64,000 nt of DNA from Clostridium_AT stratigraminis (lineage in GTDB: Bacteria > Bacillota > Clostridia > Clostridiales > Clostridiaceae): the NCBI RefSeq assembly GCF_045310675.1, contig NZ_JBJHZZ010000005.1, forward strand, positions 62,001 through 126,000. Reading direction: 5' to 3'. Shown here in pieces: positions 24,824 to 33,255 of the stretch (position 1 is the first letter of the stretch; each line of letters starts with the position of its first letter). The notes beneath the pieces were generated by a model, which saw nothing but the letters and a program-made list of their open reading frames with translations, made no database searches and had not been told where the DNA came from. The translations under genes and the position numbers were made by a program.

Positions 24824-24912
24824 GGAGGTAGAAGCCCTAAATGGGCTTCTACGAGTAGTTTGCCAGCGGAATCGAGTAATCTTAAACTACTCAGTGTTCC
24901 GACAATAGGAGG
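24824..24912 (+). promoter_or_regulatory. Structured leader of ctpA with a possible pseudoknot
   Basis: Within the 319-bp gap before ctpA, GTAGAAGCCC / GGGCTTCTAC forms a perfect 10-bp hairpin with loop TAAAT (about 24829-24853). Next, GAGTAGTTT (24853-24861) pairs with AAACTACTC (24884-24892), and CGGAA (24867-24871) in its loop pairs with TTCCG (24897-24901) beyond it: an H-type pseudoknot topology ending 4 bp before the AGGAGGG ribosome site (24907-24913). A second AGGAGGT lies at 24823-24829. It matches no riboswitch class I know. The rest of the gap, 24671-24823, is AT-rich with nothing recognisable. Confidence 0.45.
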
Positions 24913-24920
24913 GAAAAGAA

Positions 24921-26123
24921 TTGAACAAGAAAAAGAAGTGGATAGCATGGACTGTCGCTATAGTTTTAGTGACCAATATTTTGACTTATTATGGCACAAA
25001 AAGATTATCATTAGTTCTGCCAAATGGCAAAATTATAGGTGCCCAGCAATATTCGGACGCCTCCAAGTTTCAAAAGCTTTTTGATGTGAGAAATCTTTTA
25101 TATAAATTATATGACGGAAATATTGATGATAATACTTTGGTGGAAGGTGCAATTAAGGGAATGGCATCTTCTCTAAATGATCCTTATACTGTGTTTATGA
25201 ATCAAAAGGAATATGAGAATTTCAACAGTCAAACAGTGGGTAGTTATTCTGGCGTAGGAATACAAATTGAAGTTAAAGATAACAATATAGTAGTACTTAG
25301 TACCTTTGAGGGATCACCGGCAAAAAGGGCAGGAGTGCTTCCCGGAGATATAATTGAGAAAGTTAATGATACAGATGTTAACGGTAAGGAATATGATAAA
25401 GCGGTTACAATGATGAAAGGAGCTAAGGGTTCAGATGTAAGTATTACTGTACTCAGAAACTCAAAGGATACCTATACATATAAAATGAAGAGGGATACTA
25501 TAGCTTTAGAAACTGTCAGCGGAGAAATGCTTGCAGGCAATATTGCTTATATTAAGCTTTCAATGTTTGACGAAAATACAGGCAAAAATTTCAATAAGAA
25601 ATTAACTGAGCTACAGAGTCAAGGAGCAAAGGGCCTCATTTTAGATTTGAGGCAGAACCCAGGAGGACTCTTAACTACTTGTGTTGACGTGGCATCTAAT
25701 TTCATTCCAAAGGGTAAGGTAATAGTATCCACAATTGATAAGAATAACAGTAAGCAGGAATATGCTTCTAAGGGCGGCAGTGCTATTGGTTTACCTCTTG
25801 TGGTTTTAACAGATGGCAATACTGCAAGTGCTTCAGAAATAGTATCTGGCGCTGTAAGAGATTATAAAATAGGAACCTTAGTTGGAGAAAAGACCTTTGG
25901 GAAAGGCGTTGTCCAGACCATTATTGACACAGGAGACGGAACTGCCTTGAAGGTTACTATGGCTAAGTACTATACTCCTAATGGAGAAAATATCCAAAAA
26001 AAGGGCATTCAGCCTGATATAACAGTAAAATATCCAGAAAATCTATTAAGTAAGCCTTATAATAGAAGCACAGATCCACAGTTTAATAAGGCATTAGAGA
26101 CCATTAAAGGAAAGCTTAAATAA
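24921..26123 (+). CDS. ctpA: Carboxy-terminal processing protease (S41 family)
   Basis: Membrane-anchored serine protease facing the outside. One N-terminal helix (WIAWTVAIVLVTNILTYYG), a PDZ domain (GSYSGVGIQIEV to KGSDVSITVLRN, about residues 100-185), then the S41 core with nucleophile Ser in DGNTASASEIVSGAV and general-base Lys in VGEKTFGKGVVQT. 400 residues, normal. TTG start with GGAGGG seven bases upstream, preceded by a structured leader. CtpA-type proteases control cell-wall hydrolases and sporulation signalling; the ftsEX/M23 neighbourhood suggests the former, which is inference. Confidence 0.93.
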   Translation: MNKKKKWIAWTVAIVLVTNILTYYGTKRLSLVLPNGKIIGAQQYSDASKFQKLFDVRNLLYKLYDGNIDDNTLVEGAIKGMASSLNDPYTVFMNQKEYENFNSQTVGSYSGVGIQIEVKDNNIVVLSTFEGSPAKRAGVLPGDIIEKVNDTDVNGKEYDKAVTMMKGAKGSDVSITVLRNSKDTYTYKMKRDTIALETVSGEMLAGNIAYIKLSMFDENTGKNFNKKLTELQSQGAKGLILDLRQNPGGLLTTCVDVASNFIPKGKVIVSTIDKNNSKQEYASKGGSAIGLPLVVLTDGNTASASEIVSGAVRDYKIGTLVGEKTFGKGVVQTIIDTGDGTALKVTMAKYYTPNGENIQKKGIQPDITVKYPENLLSKPYNRSTDPQFNKALETIKGKLK

Positions 26124-26147
26124 TCTATATATAGGAGAATTTATTTA

Positions 26148-27464
26148 ATGAACATTTTACTAGGCACATTAAGGTCTATTGCTGCCACTTTACTCGATCC
26201 AGAGCTTGCGTTTATTCTACTAATATTGGCAGTGCTGCTATATAGACAAAATAAAAAAACAACTGTAATGCAGAAAATGATTATAGGAGATAGCCTTAAT
26301 TCTGCTCTTGAATTAACAATTTCGCAAATTGTTATTGGTATATTTGCTGGAGTTCTTGGAAGCCTTATATTATCCTTTTTAGGAGTGGCTTTTGATGCTG
26401 ATTCCTCCATATTCTTAATTTTTCTGATCTCCATATTTTTTATGTTTTGGAAACCGCGATATACTTGCTTTTCCTATTCAGGAGCTCTTTTAGGCTTTGT
26501 AAGCTTATTTTTAGAATTAGTATCAAAGGTTTATGCTGGAGTAAAAGTTAACATATTAGGATCTGTAATAAATTTATCAGATGTAAATGTGCTAAAAATA
26601 GACATTGGTGCCTTAATAACAATGATAGCAGTACTTCATTTTGTTGAGGGGCTGCTTGTTATAATTGATGGAAAAAGAGGAGCTATTCCTGTTTTTACTA
26701 ATAAAAATGATAGAATAATTGGAGGGTTTGCACTTAGAAGAAGCTGGGTACTTCCAATTGCCTTATTTTTCATAGTTAGCAATGCCCAAAGCTTAGGGGC
26801 TACGCAAAATATTGCAACTCCGGATTGGTGGCCGATTTTAAAATCCTCATCGCTTCTGCATATGGCAAAGGATGCTGCAGTTTCAATGCTTGCTTATTAT
26901 GGAGTTATTGGGTATAATTCCATAACCTTTACCAAGAATAAGGAAGAAAAAGCAGCTAGCTCTGGTATTGCCCTATTATTATATAGCTTGTTTATATTCC
27001 TAATGGCACAACTTGCACCACTAGGATATATTTATAAGCTTATAATAATAATAATAACACCAGTAGCTCATGAACTTATACTGAATATTCAAAGATACTT
27101 CGAAGTAAATGGGAAGCCAAAGTATGTAAGCAGCGATGAAGGAATAATGGTATTAGAAGTTGCGCCTAATTCTCCAGCCTTTGAAATGGGAATTAAAAGC
27201 GGAGACTTACTAGTTGAGCTTAATGATAAGAAGATATTAGATGAAAGAGATGTTGTAGCAGCGGGAAAAGCAGGTCTTACCTATATTAGCTTTAAGCTTA
27301 AAAGAGGGCTTGGAAAGCTTCAAGAGGTAAGCTATAATAAGCTAAACAGCGAATCTAGGCTTGGTATAGTTCTCGTCCCTAAAAATATCCCAGGTGACAG
27401 TACTGTAGTTAGGTATGATGAAAACAAATTCCAAGATATTTTAGATAAGATGAAGAAAAAATAA
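26148..27464 (+). CDS. Multi-pass membrane protein with C-terminal PDZ domain
   Basis: 438 residues: about eight membrane helices in residues 1-320, then one PDZ domain (SSDEGIMVLEVAPNSPAFEMGIKSGDLLVELNDKKI). It has no protease active site. The topology resembles Bacillus MinJ, which links DivIVA to MinCD, and clostridial genomes have such a gene between ctpA and uvrB. A division/topology role is therefore plausible but unproven. ATG is 24 bp after ctpA, so the two are co-transcribed. Repeat copy C begins 4 bp after its stop. Confidence 0.8.
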   Translation: MNILLGTLRSIAATLLDPELAFILLILAVLLYRQNKKTTVMQKMIIGDSLNSALELTISQIVIGIFAGVLGSLILSFLGVAFDADSSIFLIFLISIFFMFWKPRYTCFSYSGALLGFVSLFLELVSKVYAGVKVNILGSVINLSDVNVLKIDIGALITMIAVLHFVEGLLVIIDGKRGAIPVFTNKNDRIIGGFALRRSWVLPIALFFIVSNAQSLGATQNIATPDWWPILKSSSLLHMAKDAAVSMLAYYGVIGYNSITFTKNKEEKAASSGIALLLYSLFIFLMAQLAPLGYIYKLIIIIITPVAHELILNIQRYFEVNGKPKYVSSDEGIMVLEVAPNSPAFEMGIKSGDLLVELNDKKILDERDVVAAGKAGLTYISFKLKRGLGKLQEVSYNKLNSESRLGIVLVPKNIPGDSTVVRYDENKFQDILDKMKKK

Positions 27465-27467
27465 TGC

Positions 27468-27492
27468 GGCATGGGGATGTTTCTCCTGCCAT
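27468..27492 (+). repeat. Repeat family copy C, directly after a stop codon
   Basis: The 25-bp GGCATGGGGATGTTTCTCCT... unit starts 4 bp after the TAA of the PDZ gene. It matches copy A at about 16 of 25 positions and copy D (45551-45575) at about 20 of 25. GGCA/TGCC at its ends allows a small hairpin. Confidence 0.5.
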
Positions 27493-27505
27493 ATTTATCG
27501 AGGAG

Positions 27506-27566
27506 GACGCTGAGGGGTTATTAGGAGTACTGCTGCTAGAAACCCTTCAGTGTCTTTTGTTTTTCT
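27506..27566 (+). terminator. Intrinsic terminator after the PDZ gene
   Basis: GACGCTGAGGGGTT (27506-27519) pairs with AACCCTTCAGTGTC (27541-27554) with two G-U pairs and a 21-nt loop, followed by TTTTGTTTTTC. It ends the ctpA-PDZ unit before uvrB. Confidence 0.75.
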
Positions 27567-27662
27567 GAATTTTAATTTAGCAAATAACATTATAAAGCAT
27601 AAAAGTTAAGCGAATTAAATTTCTTGACAGTGATATGTTATAAGTATAAAATATAAAATATC

Positions 27663-27674
27663 GAACAGGTGTTC
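27663..27674. promoter_or_regulatory. LexA (SOS) box upstream of uvrB
   Basis: CGAACAGGTGTTC contains GAACAGGTGTTC, a perfect GAAC-N4-GTTC Firmicute LexA/DinR box. It lies 33 bp before the uvrB ATG and just downstream of TTGACA (27624-27629) with a TATAAA at 27645-27650 (15-bp spacer). Binding would block early transcription, so uvrB-uvrA should be DNA-damage inducible. Confidence 0.85.
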
Positions 27675-27706
27675 ATGTTTTATATATGAAATGTACGGAG
27701 GCCCAA

Positions 27707-29692
27707 ATGAATGAATTTAAGATTAATTCAAAATTTAATCCTACAGGAGACCAGCCTGAGGCTATAGATAGCATTGTAGATGGACTAAAAAGAGGGGAGC
27801 ACTGCCAAACTCTGCTTGGGGTAACTGGTTCAGGAAAAACCTTTACCATGGCAAATATAATCGAAAGAGTTCAAAGGCCAACCTTGGTATTAGCTCACAA
27901 TAAAACTCTTGCAGCTCAGCTATGCTCTGAATTTAGAGATTTCTTTCCAGACAGCGCTGTTGAATATTTTGTATCTTATTATGATTATTATCAACCAGAA
28001 GCCTATGTACCTCAAACTGATACCTTCATAGAAAAAGACGCATCTATTAATGATGAAATTGATAAACTTCGCCACTCGGCCACTGCAGCTCTTTTTGAAA
28101 GAAGAGATGTTATAATTGTGGCATCTGTATCCTGCATATATGGTCTTGGTAATCCTGAAGAATACAAGAACTTAACAATTTCTTTAAGGGAAGGCATGGA
28201 GAAGGACAGAGATGAGGTAATAAAGAAGCTTATTGAAATTCAATACGAAAGAAATGAAATTAACTTTGTAAGAGGAACCTTTAGAGTAAGAGGAGACGTG
28301 CTGGATATTTTCCCAGCAGGGTCTACTAGTAAGGCAGTGAGAGTAGAGTTCTTTGGAGATGAAATAGATAGAATAAGAGAATTTGATGTGCTTACGGGAG
28401 AAATTTTAGGTGCACGAAATCACATATCTATTTTCCCTGCTTCCCACTTTGCAACCTCCTATGAAAAACTGGAAATAGCTATTAAAAAAATTGAGCAGGA
28501 GCTGGAGGAGAGGCTTGTGGAGCTAACTTCACAGGATAAACTTTTAGAAGCTCAAAGACTTAAGCAAAGAACTAATTTTGATATAGAAATGATTAGGGAA
28601 GTTGGCTACTGCAGCGGTATTGAAAATTACTCCAGAATATTAGACGGAAGACAAGCTGGAACACCACCTCAAACTTTAATAGATTATTTTCCAGAGGATC
28701 TGTTAATATTTATTGATGAAAGCCATGTTACACTTCCACAGGTAAGAGCAATGTATGCTGGGGACCGTTCAAGAAAGGAAACCCTGGTAGACTACGGTTT
28801 TAGACTTCCGAGTGCCTTTGATAATAGGCCATTAAAATTTCAAGAATTTGAAAAGAAAATAAATCAGATTTTATTTGTAAGTGCCACTCCAGGTCCTTAT
28901 GAAAAGGAACATTCAACCAATACAGCTGAGCAGATTATTAGACCTACAGGACTCCTAGATCCTGAAATAGTAATTAAGCCAGTAAAGGGACAAATAGATG
29001 ATTTATATGGGAATATTAAAGGTACAATAGAACGGGGCTTTAGGATACTGGTAACCACTTTAACAAAAAAAATGGCTGAAGATCTAACCAAGTATTTTAA
29101 GGAAATGGGTATAAAGACAAACTATCTTCACTCAGACATTGATTCCATAGAAAGAATGAAAGTTATAAGAGACCTCCGAATGGGTGAATTTGATGTATTA
29201 GTAGGAATTAACCTTTTAAGAGAAGGCCTTGATATACCAGAGGTGGCACTTGTGGCAATTTTGGATGCGGATAAGGAAGGCTTTTTACGTTCTGAAACCT
29301 CTCTGATTCAAACAATTGGAAGAGCCGCAAGAAACTCTGAAAGCAAGGTTATTATGTATGCAGATGTAATCACTAAATCCATGGACAAAGCTATCAATGA
29401 AACTAACAGAAGAAGAAAAATCCAAATGGAGTATAATGAGAAACATGGCATTGTTCCTACAAGTATTAAAAAAGAGATACGTAGTATACTTGAAGTATCA
29501 ATGGTTGCTGAAGAAGAAGCTAAATATGACAGCCTTGAAGAGGCAATAGAGGGCAGCAATGAAAATATACAAAAGCTTATTGATAAATATGAAATAGAGA
29601 TGTCTCAGGCTGCAAAGGATCTGCAGTTTGAAAGAGCAGCACAGCTTAGAGATATGATATTTAAGCTGAAGAAACAAAAGACAAAGAAATAA
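27707..29692 (+). CDS. uvrB: Excinuclease ABC subunit B
   Basis: Damage-verifying helicase-like subunit of nucleotide excision repair. TLLGVTGSGKTFTMANII is Walker A, the beta-hairpin region is YYDYYQPEAYVPQTDTFIEKD, DESHVTLPQV is the DEAD-like motif II, and the C-terminal QAAKDLQFERAAQLRDMIF is the UvrC-binding UVR motif. Start 27707 (MNEFKINSKFNPTGDQP) fits CGGAGGC six bases upstream; the earlier in-frame ATG at 27686 has none. 661 residues. A LexA box lies in its promoter, and uvrA follows after 99 bp. Confidence 0.97.
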   Translation: MNEFKINSKFNPTGDQPEAIDSIVDGLKRGEHCQTLLGVTGSGKTFTMANIIERVQRPTLVLAHNKTLAAQLCSEFRDFFPDSAVEYFVSYYDYYQPEAYVPQTDTFIEKDASINDEIDKLRHSATAALFERRDVIIVASVSCIYGLGNPEEYKNLTISLREGMEKDRDEVIKKLIEIQYERNEINFVRGTFRVRGDVLDIFPAGSTSKAVRVEFFGDEIDRIREFDVLTGEILGARNHISIFPASHFATSYEKLEIAIKKIEQELEERLVELTSQDKLLEAQRLKQRTNFDIEMIREVGYCSGIENYSRILDGRQAGTPPQTLIDYFPEDLLIFIDESHVTLPQVRAMYAGDRSRKETLVDYGFRLPSAFDNRPLKFQEFEKKINQILFVSATPGPYEKEHSTNTAEQIIRPTGLLDPEIVIKPVKGQIDDLYGNIKGTIERGFRILVTTLTKKMAEDLTKYFKEMGIKTNYLHSDIDSIERMKVIRDLRMGEFDVLVGINLLREGLDIPEVALVAILDADKEGFLRSETSLIQTIGRAARNSESKVIMYADVITKSMDKAINETNRRRKIQMEYNEKHGIVPTSIKKEIRSILEVSMVAEEEAKYDSLEEAIEGSNENIQKLIDKYEIEMSQAAKDLQFERAAQLRDMIFKLKKQKTKK

Positions 29693-29791
29693 ATGAATAA
29701 TGAAGAATGAAGAATAATTCCATATAAATATGTTTTTTTACAAAGGAAGAAATTCATCATTCACAATTTACAAAATTACCTGGAGGTTTAC
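29693..29791. repeat. Imperfect AT-rich palindrome between uvrB and uvrA
   Basis: GAATGAAGAATAATTCC near 29706-29731 is roughly mirrored by GGAAGAAATTCATCATTC at 29745-29763. It resembles the short AT-rich intergenic palindromes seen in clostridial genomes. No T-run follows, so it should not terminate uvrB-uvrA transcription. An AT-rich RBS region (ACCTGGAGGTTTAC) for uvrA follows. Confidence 0.35.
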
Positions 29792-32614
29792 ATGAAAGAT
29801 AAAATAATAATAAAAGGTGCTAGAGTTCATAATCTAAAGAACGTTAGCCTTGAAATACCTAGAGATAAATTTGTTGTGTTTACTGGTCTTTCTGGTTCTG
29901 GAAAGTCTTCCCTAGCTTTTGATACCTTATATGCAGAAGGTCAAAGAAGATATGTGGAATCACTTTCTGCCTATGCGAGACAATTTTTAGGACAAATGAA
30001 TAAACCGGATGTAGATTATATAGAGGGCTTATCCCCTGCTATTTCCATAGATCAAAAAACCACCAGCAGAAACCCACGTTCTACAGTAGGCACCGTAACT
30101 GAGATCTACGATTACCTAAGACTTTTATATTCAAGAATAGGTGTGCCTCATTGTCCTAAATGCGGTAAGGAAATTAAGCAGCAGACCGTAGATCAAATGG
30201 TAGATAAAATTATGGAGATGCCTGAAAGAACAAAATTGCAGATACTTGCTCCTATTATAAGAGGAAGAAAAGGTGAGCATATTAAGGCAATTGAAAATAT
30301 TAAAAAGAATGGTTTTGTTAGAGCAAGAATAGATGGAGAAATTGTTGAATTATCAGAAGATGAAGTAAAGCTTGAAAAAACTAAGAAGCATAATATTGAG
30401 GCTGTGGTTGACAGGCTTGTAGTTAAAGAAGATATTAGGAGCAGACTTGCAGATTCCTTGGAAACGGCTTTGTCTCAAGGAGAAGGCCTTGTTATTGTAA
30501 ACTTAATAGATAAGGGAGATATATTATTTAGTGAAAAGTTTGCTTGTCCAGACTGCGGCATTAGTATAGAAGAGCTTGCACCAAGAATGTTTTCTTTTAA
30601 TTCTCCCTTTGGAAAATGTGATGAGTGTGATGGGCTTGGAACACTCATGGAGCTGGATGAAGACCTAATAATACCTGATAAGACAAAGAGTGTTTCTGAA
30701 GGTGCCATAATTCCTTGGAGCGGTACCAGCGGAAAGGATGATTCCTGGACTTACAGTGTTCTAAAGGCACTGGCTGCGGAATATAACTTCAGCTTAGATA
30801 CTCCAATAGAGGATTTGGACCCTGAAATTGTAAAGATACTTTTGTACGGTACTAATGGAAAGAAAGTTAAGGTAAGGTATGAAAGGGAAACCGGTGTTGG
30901 GGAATTCAACCATACCTTCGAAGGAGTTATTAACAACTTAAAAAGAAGATACTTTGAAAGTAATTCTGATTACATTAAAAACGAAGTAGAAAGCTATATG
31001 AGTAATTCTCCTTGTCCTAAGTGCAAGGGTGCAAGGCTTAAACCTGAAGTCTTAGGCGTTACTGTGGGAGACAAAAATATTTATGAGCTTTGCCTCTTAT
31101 CTATAAGGGATGAACTAGAATATATAGAAAGCCTTCAGCTGTCGGAGAAGGACACCATAATAAGTAACCAAATACTTAAGGAAATTAAAAGCAGGCTGAG
31201 ATTTTTAGTGGATGTTGGCCTAGATTACTTAAACTTGTGGAGAAATGCTGGTACACTATCAGGAGGAGAAGCACAGAGAATCAGGCTAGCTACTCAAATA
31301 GGATCAAGCCTTGTAGGAGTACTTTATATACTTGATGAGCCAAGTATAGGACTTCACCAGAGAGATAATGACAAGTTAATCGGAACCCTTAAACATTTAA
31401 GAGACCTAGGAAATACTCTTGTTGTAGTTGAACATGACGAGGATACTATGAGAGCCGCGGACTGCATAGTGGACATTGGTCCTGGGGCAGGAGAACATGG
31501 TGGTGAAGTTATTGCAGTAGGAACCTTAGATGAAATTGCTAAATGTGAAAATTCAATTACAGGCCAATATATAAGCGGCAAGAAGAAGGTTCAAGTACCT
31601 GACAATAGAAGAAAGCTAAGCGGTAATTATATTACTGTTCAAGGTGCAGGGGAAAACAATTTAAAGAATATTAATGTGAAATTCCCACTAGGGGTATTTA
31701 CAGCAGTAACAGGAGTTTCAGGTTCAGGTAAAAGTACTCTTGTAAATGAAATACTCTATAAGGGTTTAAATAAAAAGCTTAATAATTCAAAGGACATACC
31801 AGGTAAGCATAAGGAAATATTAGGTGTAGAATATATTGATAAGATCATTGATATAGATCAAAGTCCAATAGGACGAACACCAAGATCAAATCCAGCTACC
31901 TATACTGGAGTGTTTGATATTATCCGTGAGGTTTTTTCTACAACCTCTGAGGCCAGAATGAGGGGCTATAAACCAGGAAGATTCAGCTTCAATGTAAAGG
32001 GTGGACGCTGCGAAGCTTGCAGCGGCGATGGAATTATAAAAATAGAAATGCAGTTTTTATCTGATGTTTACGTACCTTGTGAAATCTGCAAGGGTAAAAG
32101 GTATAATAGGGAAACCTTAGAGGTAAAATATAAGGGTAAAAATATAGACGAAATACTTAATATGACTGTTGAGGAAGCCTTAGATTTTTTCCAAAACCTT
32201 CCTAGAATTAAAAATAAAATGGAAACACTTATGGATGTTGGACTAGGTTATGTTAAGCTTGGTCAGCCGTCAACTCAATTATCAGGAGGAGAAGCTCAAA
32301 GAATTAAGCTAGCTTATGAGCTTTCAAAAAGAAGTACTGGTAAAACCTTATATATACTTGATGAGCCAACAACAGGGCTTCATGTAGATGATGTCAACAG
32401 GCTTATTCAAATTCTCCAAAGGTTAACTGATGGTGGAAACACAGTTATAGTAATTGAACATAACTTAGATGTAATTAAATCAGCAGACTATCTCATTGAT
32501 CTAGGACCTGAAGGAGGAGAAAAAGGCGGAACAATTATAGCTTCCGGAACCCCAGAAGAAATTGCAAAAGTTAAAAAATCCTTCACAGGACAATATTTAA
32601 AAAAGATGTTATAA
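29792..32614 (+). CDS. uvrA: Excinuclease ABC subunit A
   Basis: DNA-damage sensor ATPase with two ABC modules. First Walker A FTGLSGSGKSSLAFDTLY; zinc fingers CPKCGKEIKQQ and, in the second half, CEACSGDGIIKIEMQFLSDV with CEICKG; signatures LSGGEAQRIRLATQIGS and LSGGEAQRIKLAYELSK; Walker B YILDEPSIGLHQRD and YILDEPTTGLHVDD. 940 residues, full length. Probably co-transcribed with uvrB under LexA. Confidence 0.98.
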   Translation: MKDKIIIKGARVHNLKNVSLEIPRDKFVVFTGLSGSGKSSLAFDTLYAEGQRRYVESLSAYARQFLGQMNKPDVDYIEGLSPAISIDQKTTSRNPRSTVGTVTEIYDYLRLLYSRIGVPHCPKCGKEIKQQTVDQMVDKIMEMPERTKLQILAPIIRGRKGEHIKAIENIKKNGFVRARIDGEIVELSEDEVKLEKTKKHNIEAVVDRLVVKEDIRSRLADSLETALSQGEGLVIVNLIDKGDILFSEKFACPDCGISIEELAPRMFSFNSPFGKCDECDGLGTLMELDEDLIIPDKTKSVSEGAIIPWSGTSGKDDSWTYSVLKALAAEYNFSLDTPIEDLDPEIVKILLYGTNGKKVKVRYERETGVGEFNHTFEGVINNLKRRYFESNSDYIKNEVESYMSNSPCPKCKGARLKPEVLGVTVGDKNIYELCLLSIRDELEYIESLQLSEKDTIISNQILKEIKSRLRFLVDVGLDYLNLWRNAGTLSGGEAQRIRLATQIGSSLVGVLYILDEPSIGLHQRDNDKLIGTLKHLRDLGNTLVVVEHDEDTMRAADCIVDIGPGAGEHGGEVIAVGTLDEIAKCENSITGQYISGKKKVQVPDNRRKLSGNYITVQGAGENNLKNINVKFPLGVFTAVTGVSGSGKSTLVNEILYKGLNKKLNNSKDIPGKHKEILGVEYIDKIIDIDQSPIGRTPRSNPATYTGVFDIIREVFSTTSEARMRGYKPGRFSFNVKGGRCEACSGDGIIKIEMQFLSDVYVPCEICKGKRYNRETLEVKYKGKNIDEILNMTVEEALDFFQNLPRIKNKMETLMDVGLGYVKLGQPSTQLSGGEAQRIKLAYELSKRSTGKTLYILDEPTTGLHVDDVNRLIQILQRLTDGGNTVIVIEHNLDVIKSADYLIDLGPEGGEKGGTIIASGTPEEIAKVKKSFTGQYLKKML

Positions 32615-32623
32615 TGGTTTAAG

Positions 32624-32660
32624 TAAGGCTAGCATAGGATAATATGCTAGCCTTATTCAA
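32624..32660 (+). terminator. Terminator-like hairpin after uvrA
   Basis: TAAGGCTAGCATA (32624-32636) pairs perfectly with TATGCTAGCCTTA (32643-32655). Only TTC follows, so it lacks a strong T-run; position after the uvrBA unit supports the call. Confidence 0.6.
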
Positions 32661-32812
32661 TTAACAATAAAAAAATGATGCATGTTTTGTAATGTAAAAC
32701 TATAATTATTTATTAGAGCCTTTTTTAGAAGAAATGATTCAATAATTATTAATTATTATGATAAATTGTTAATGCAAATCATTAATTCAATTTACGAAAG
32801 GAAGTGGAAATA

Positions 32813-33247
32813 TTGGACTTTAGCAGACTGACTACGATATTTAGGTTTATTATAATCGGAATTGTTTATATTATAATTTTTTATGCTCTTAGCATCATGT
32901 ATAAGGATATAAAATCAGGAGGAAAGAAGAAAACTACTAAGAAGAAAGCTTTTGGACTTGAAGTGCTGGATGCAGGTGAGAACTCCATTTTAAAAAGAGG
33001 TGGAATAATACCTATTCACGGAGAGCTGACTATTGGCAGAAGAGACAGCAACATGCTTGTATTAGATGATCAATTTGTATCTGGAAATCATGCTAGAATA
33101 TTTATTAAAAATACAGATAATATGATAGAGGATTTAGGAAGCACAAATGGTACTGAGTTAAATGAAGAAAGACTTGAAGATAGGGTTATTCTTAAAGTTG
33201 GAGATGAAATTAAAATAGGAAGTGCTTTATTTAAGGTTATAGGATAG
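32813..33247 (+). CDS. FHA domain protein with N-terminal membrane anchor
   Basis: 144-147 residues. One membrane helix (FRFIIIGIVYIIIFYALSIMY), a basic linker, and an FHA phosphothreonine-binding domain (LTIGRRDSNMLVLDDQFVSGNHARIFI, then DLGSTNGTELNEERL) with the conserved GR, SxxH and NG residues. TTG at 32813 is 9 bp after AAAGGAAG; GTG at 32804 is the alternative but abuts the site. It lies 8 bp before ftsW and pbpA, an arrangement like actinobacterial fhaB-rodA-pbpA. It may connect Ser/Thr kinase signalling to septal wall synthesis; no kinase is in the window. Confidence 0.85.
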   Translation: MDFSRLTTIFRFIIIGIVYIIIFYALSIMYKDIKSGGKKKTTKKKAFGLEVLDAGENSILKRGGIIPIHGELTIGRRDSNMLVLDDQFVSGNHARIFIKNTDNMIEDLGSTNGTELNEERLEDRVILKVGDEIKIGSALFKVIG

Positions 33248-33255
33248 GTGATAGA

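Noticed and set aside
24860..25084. 74-codon frame overlapping the ctpA start
   Set aside because: It shadows the clear S41 protease frame and lies inside the structured leader.
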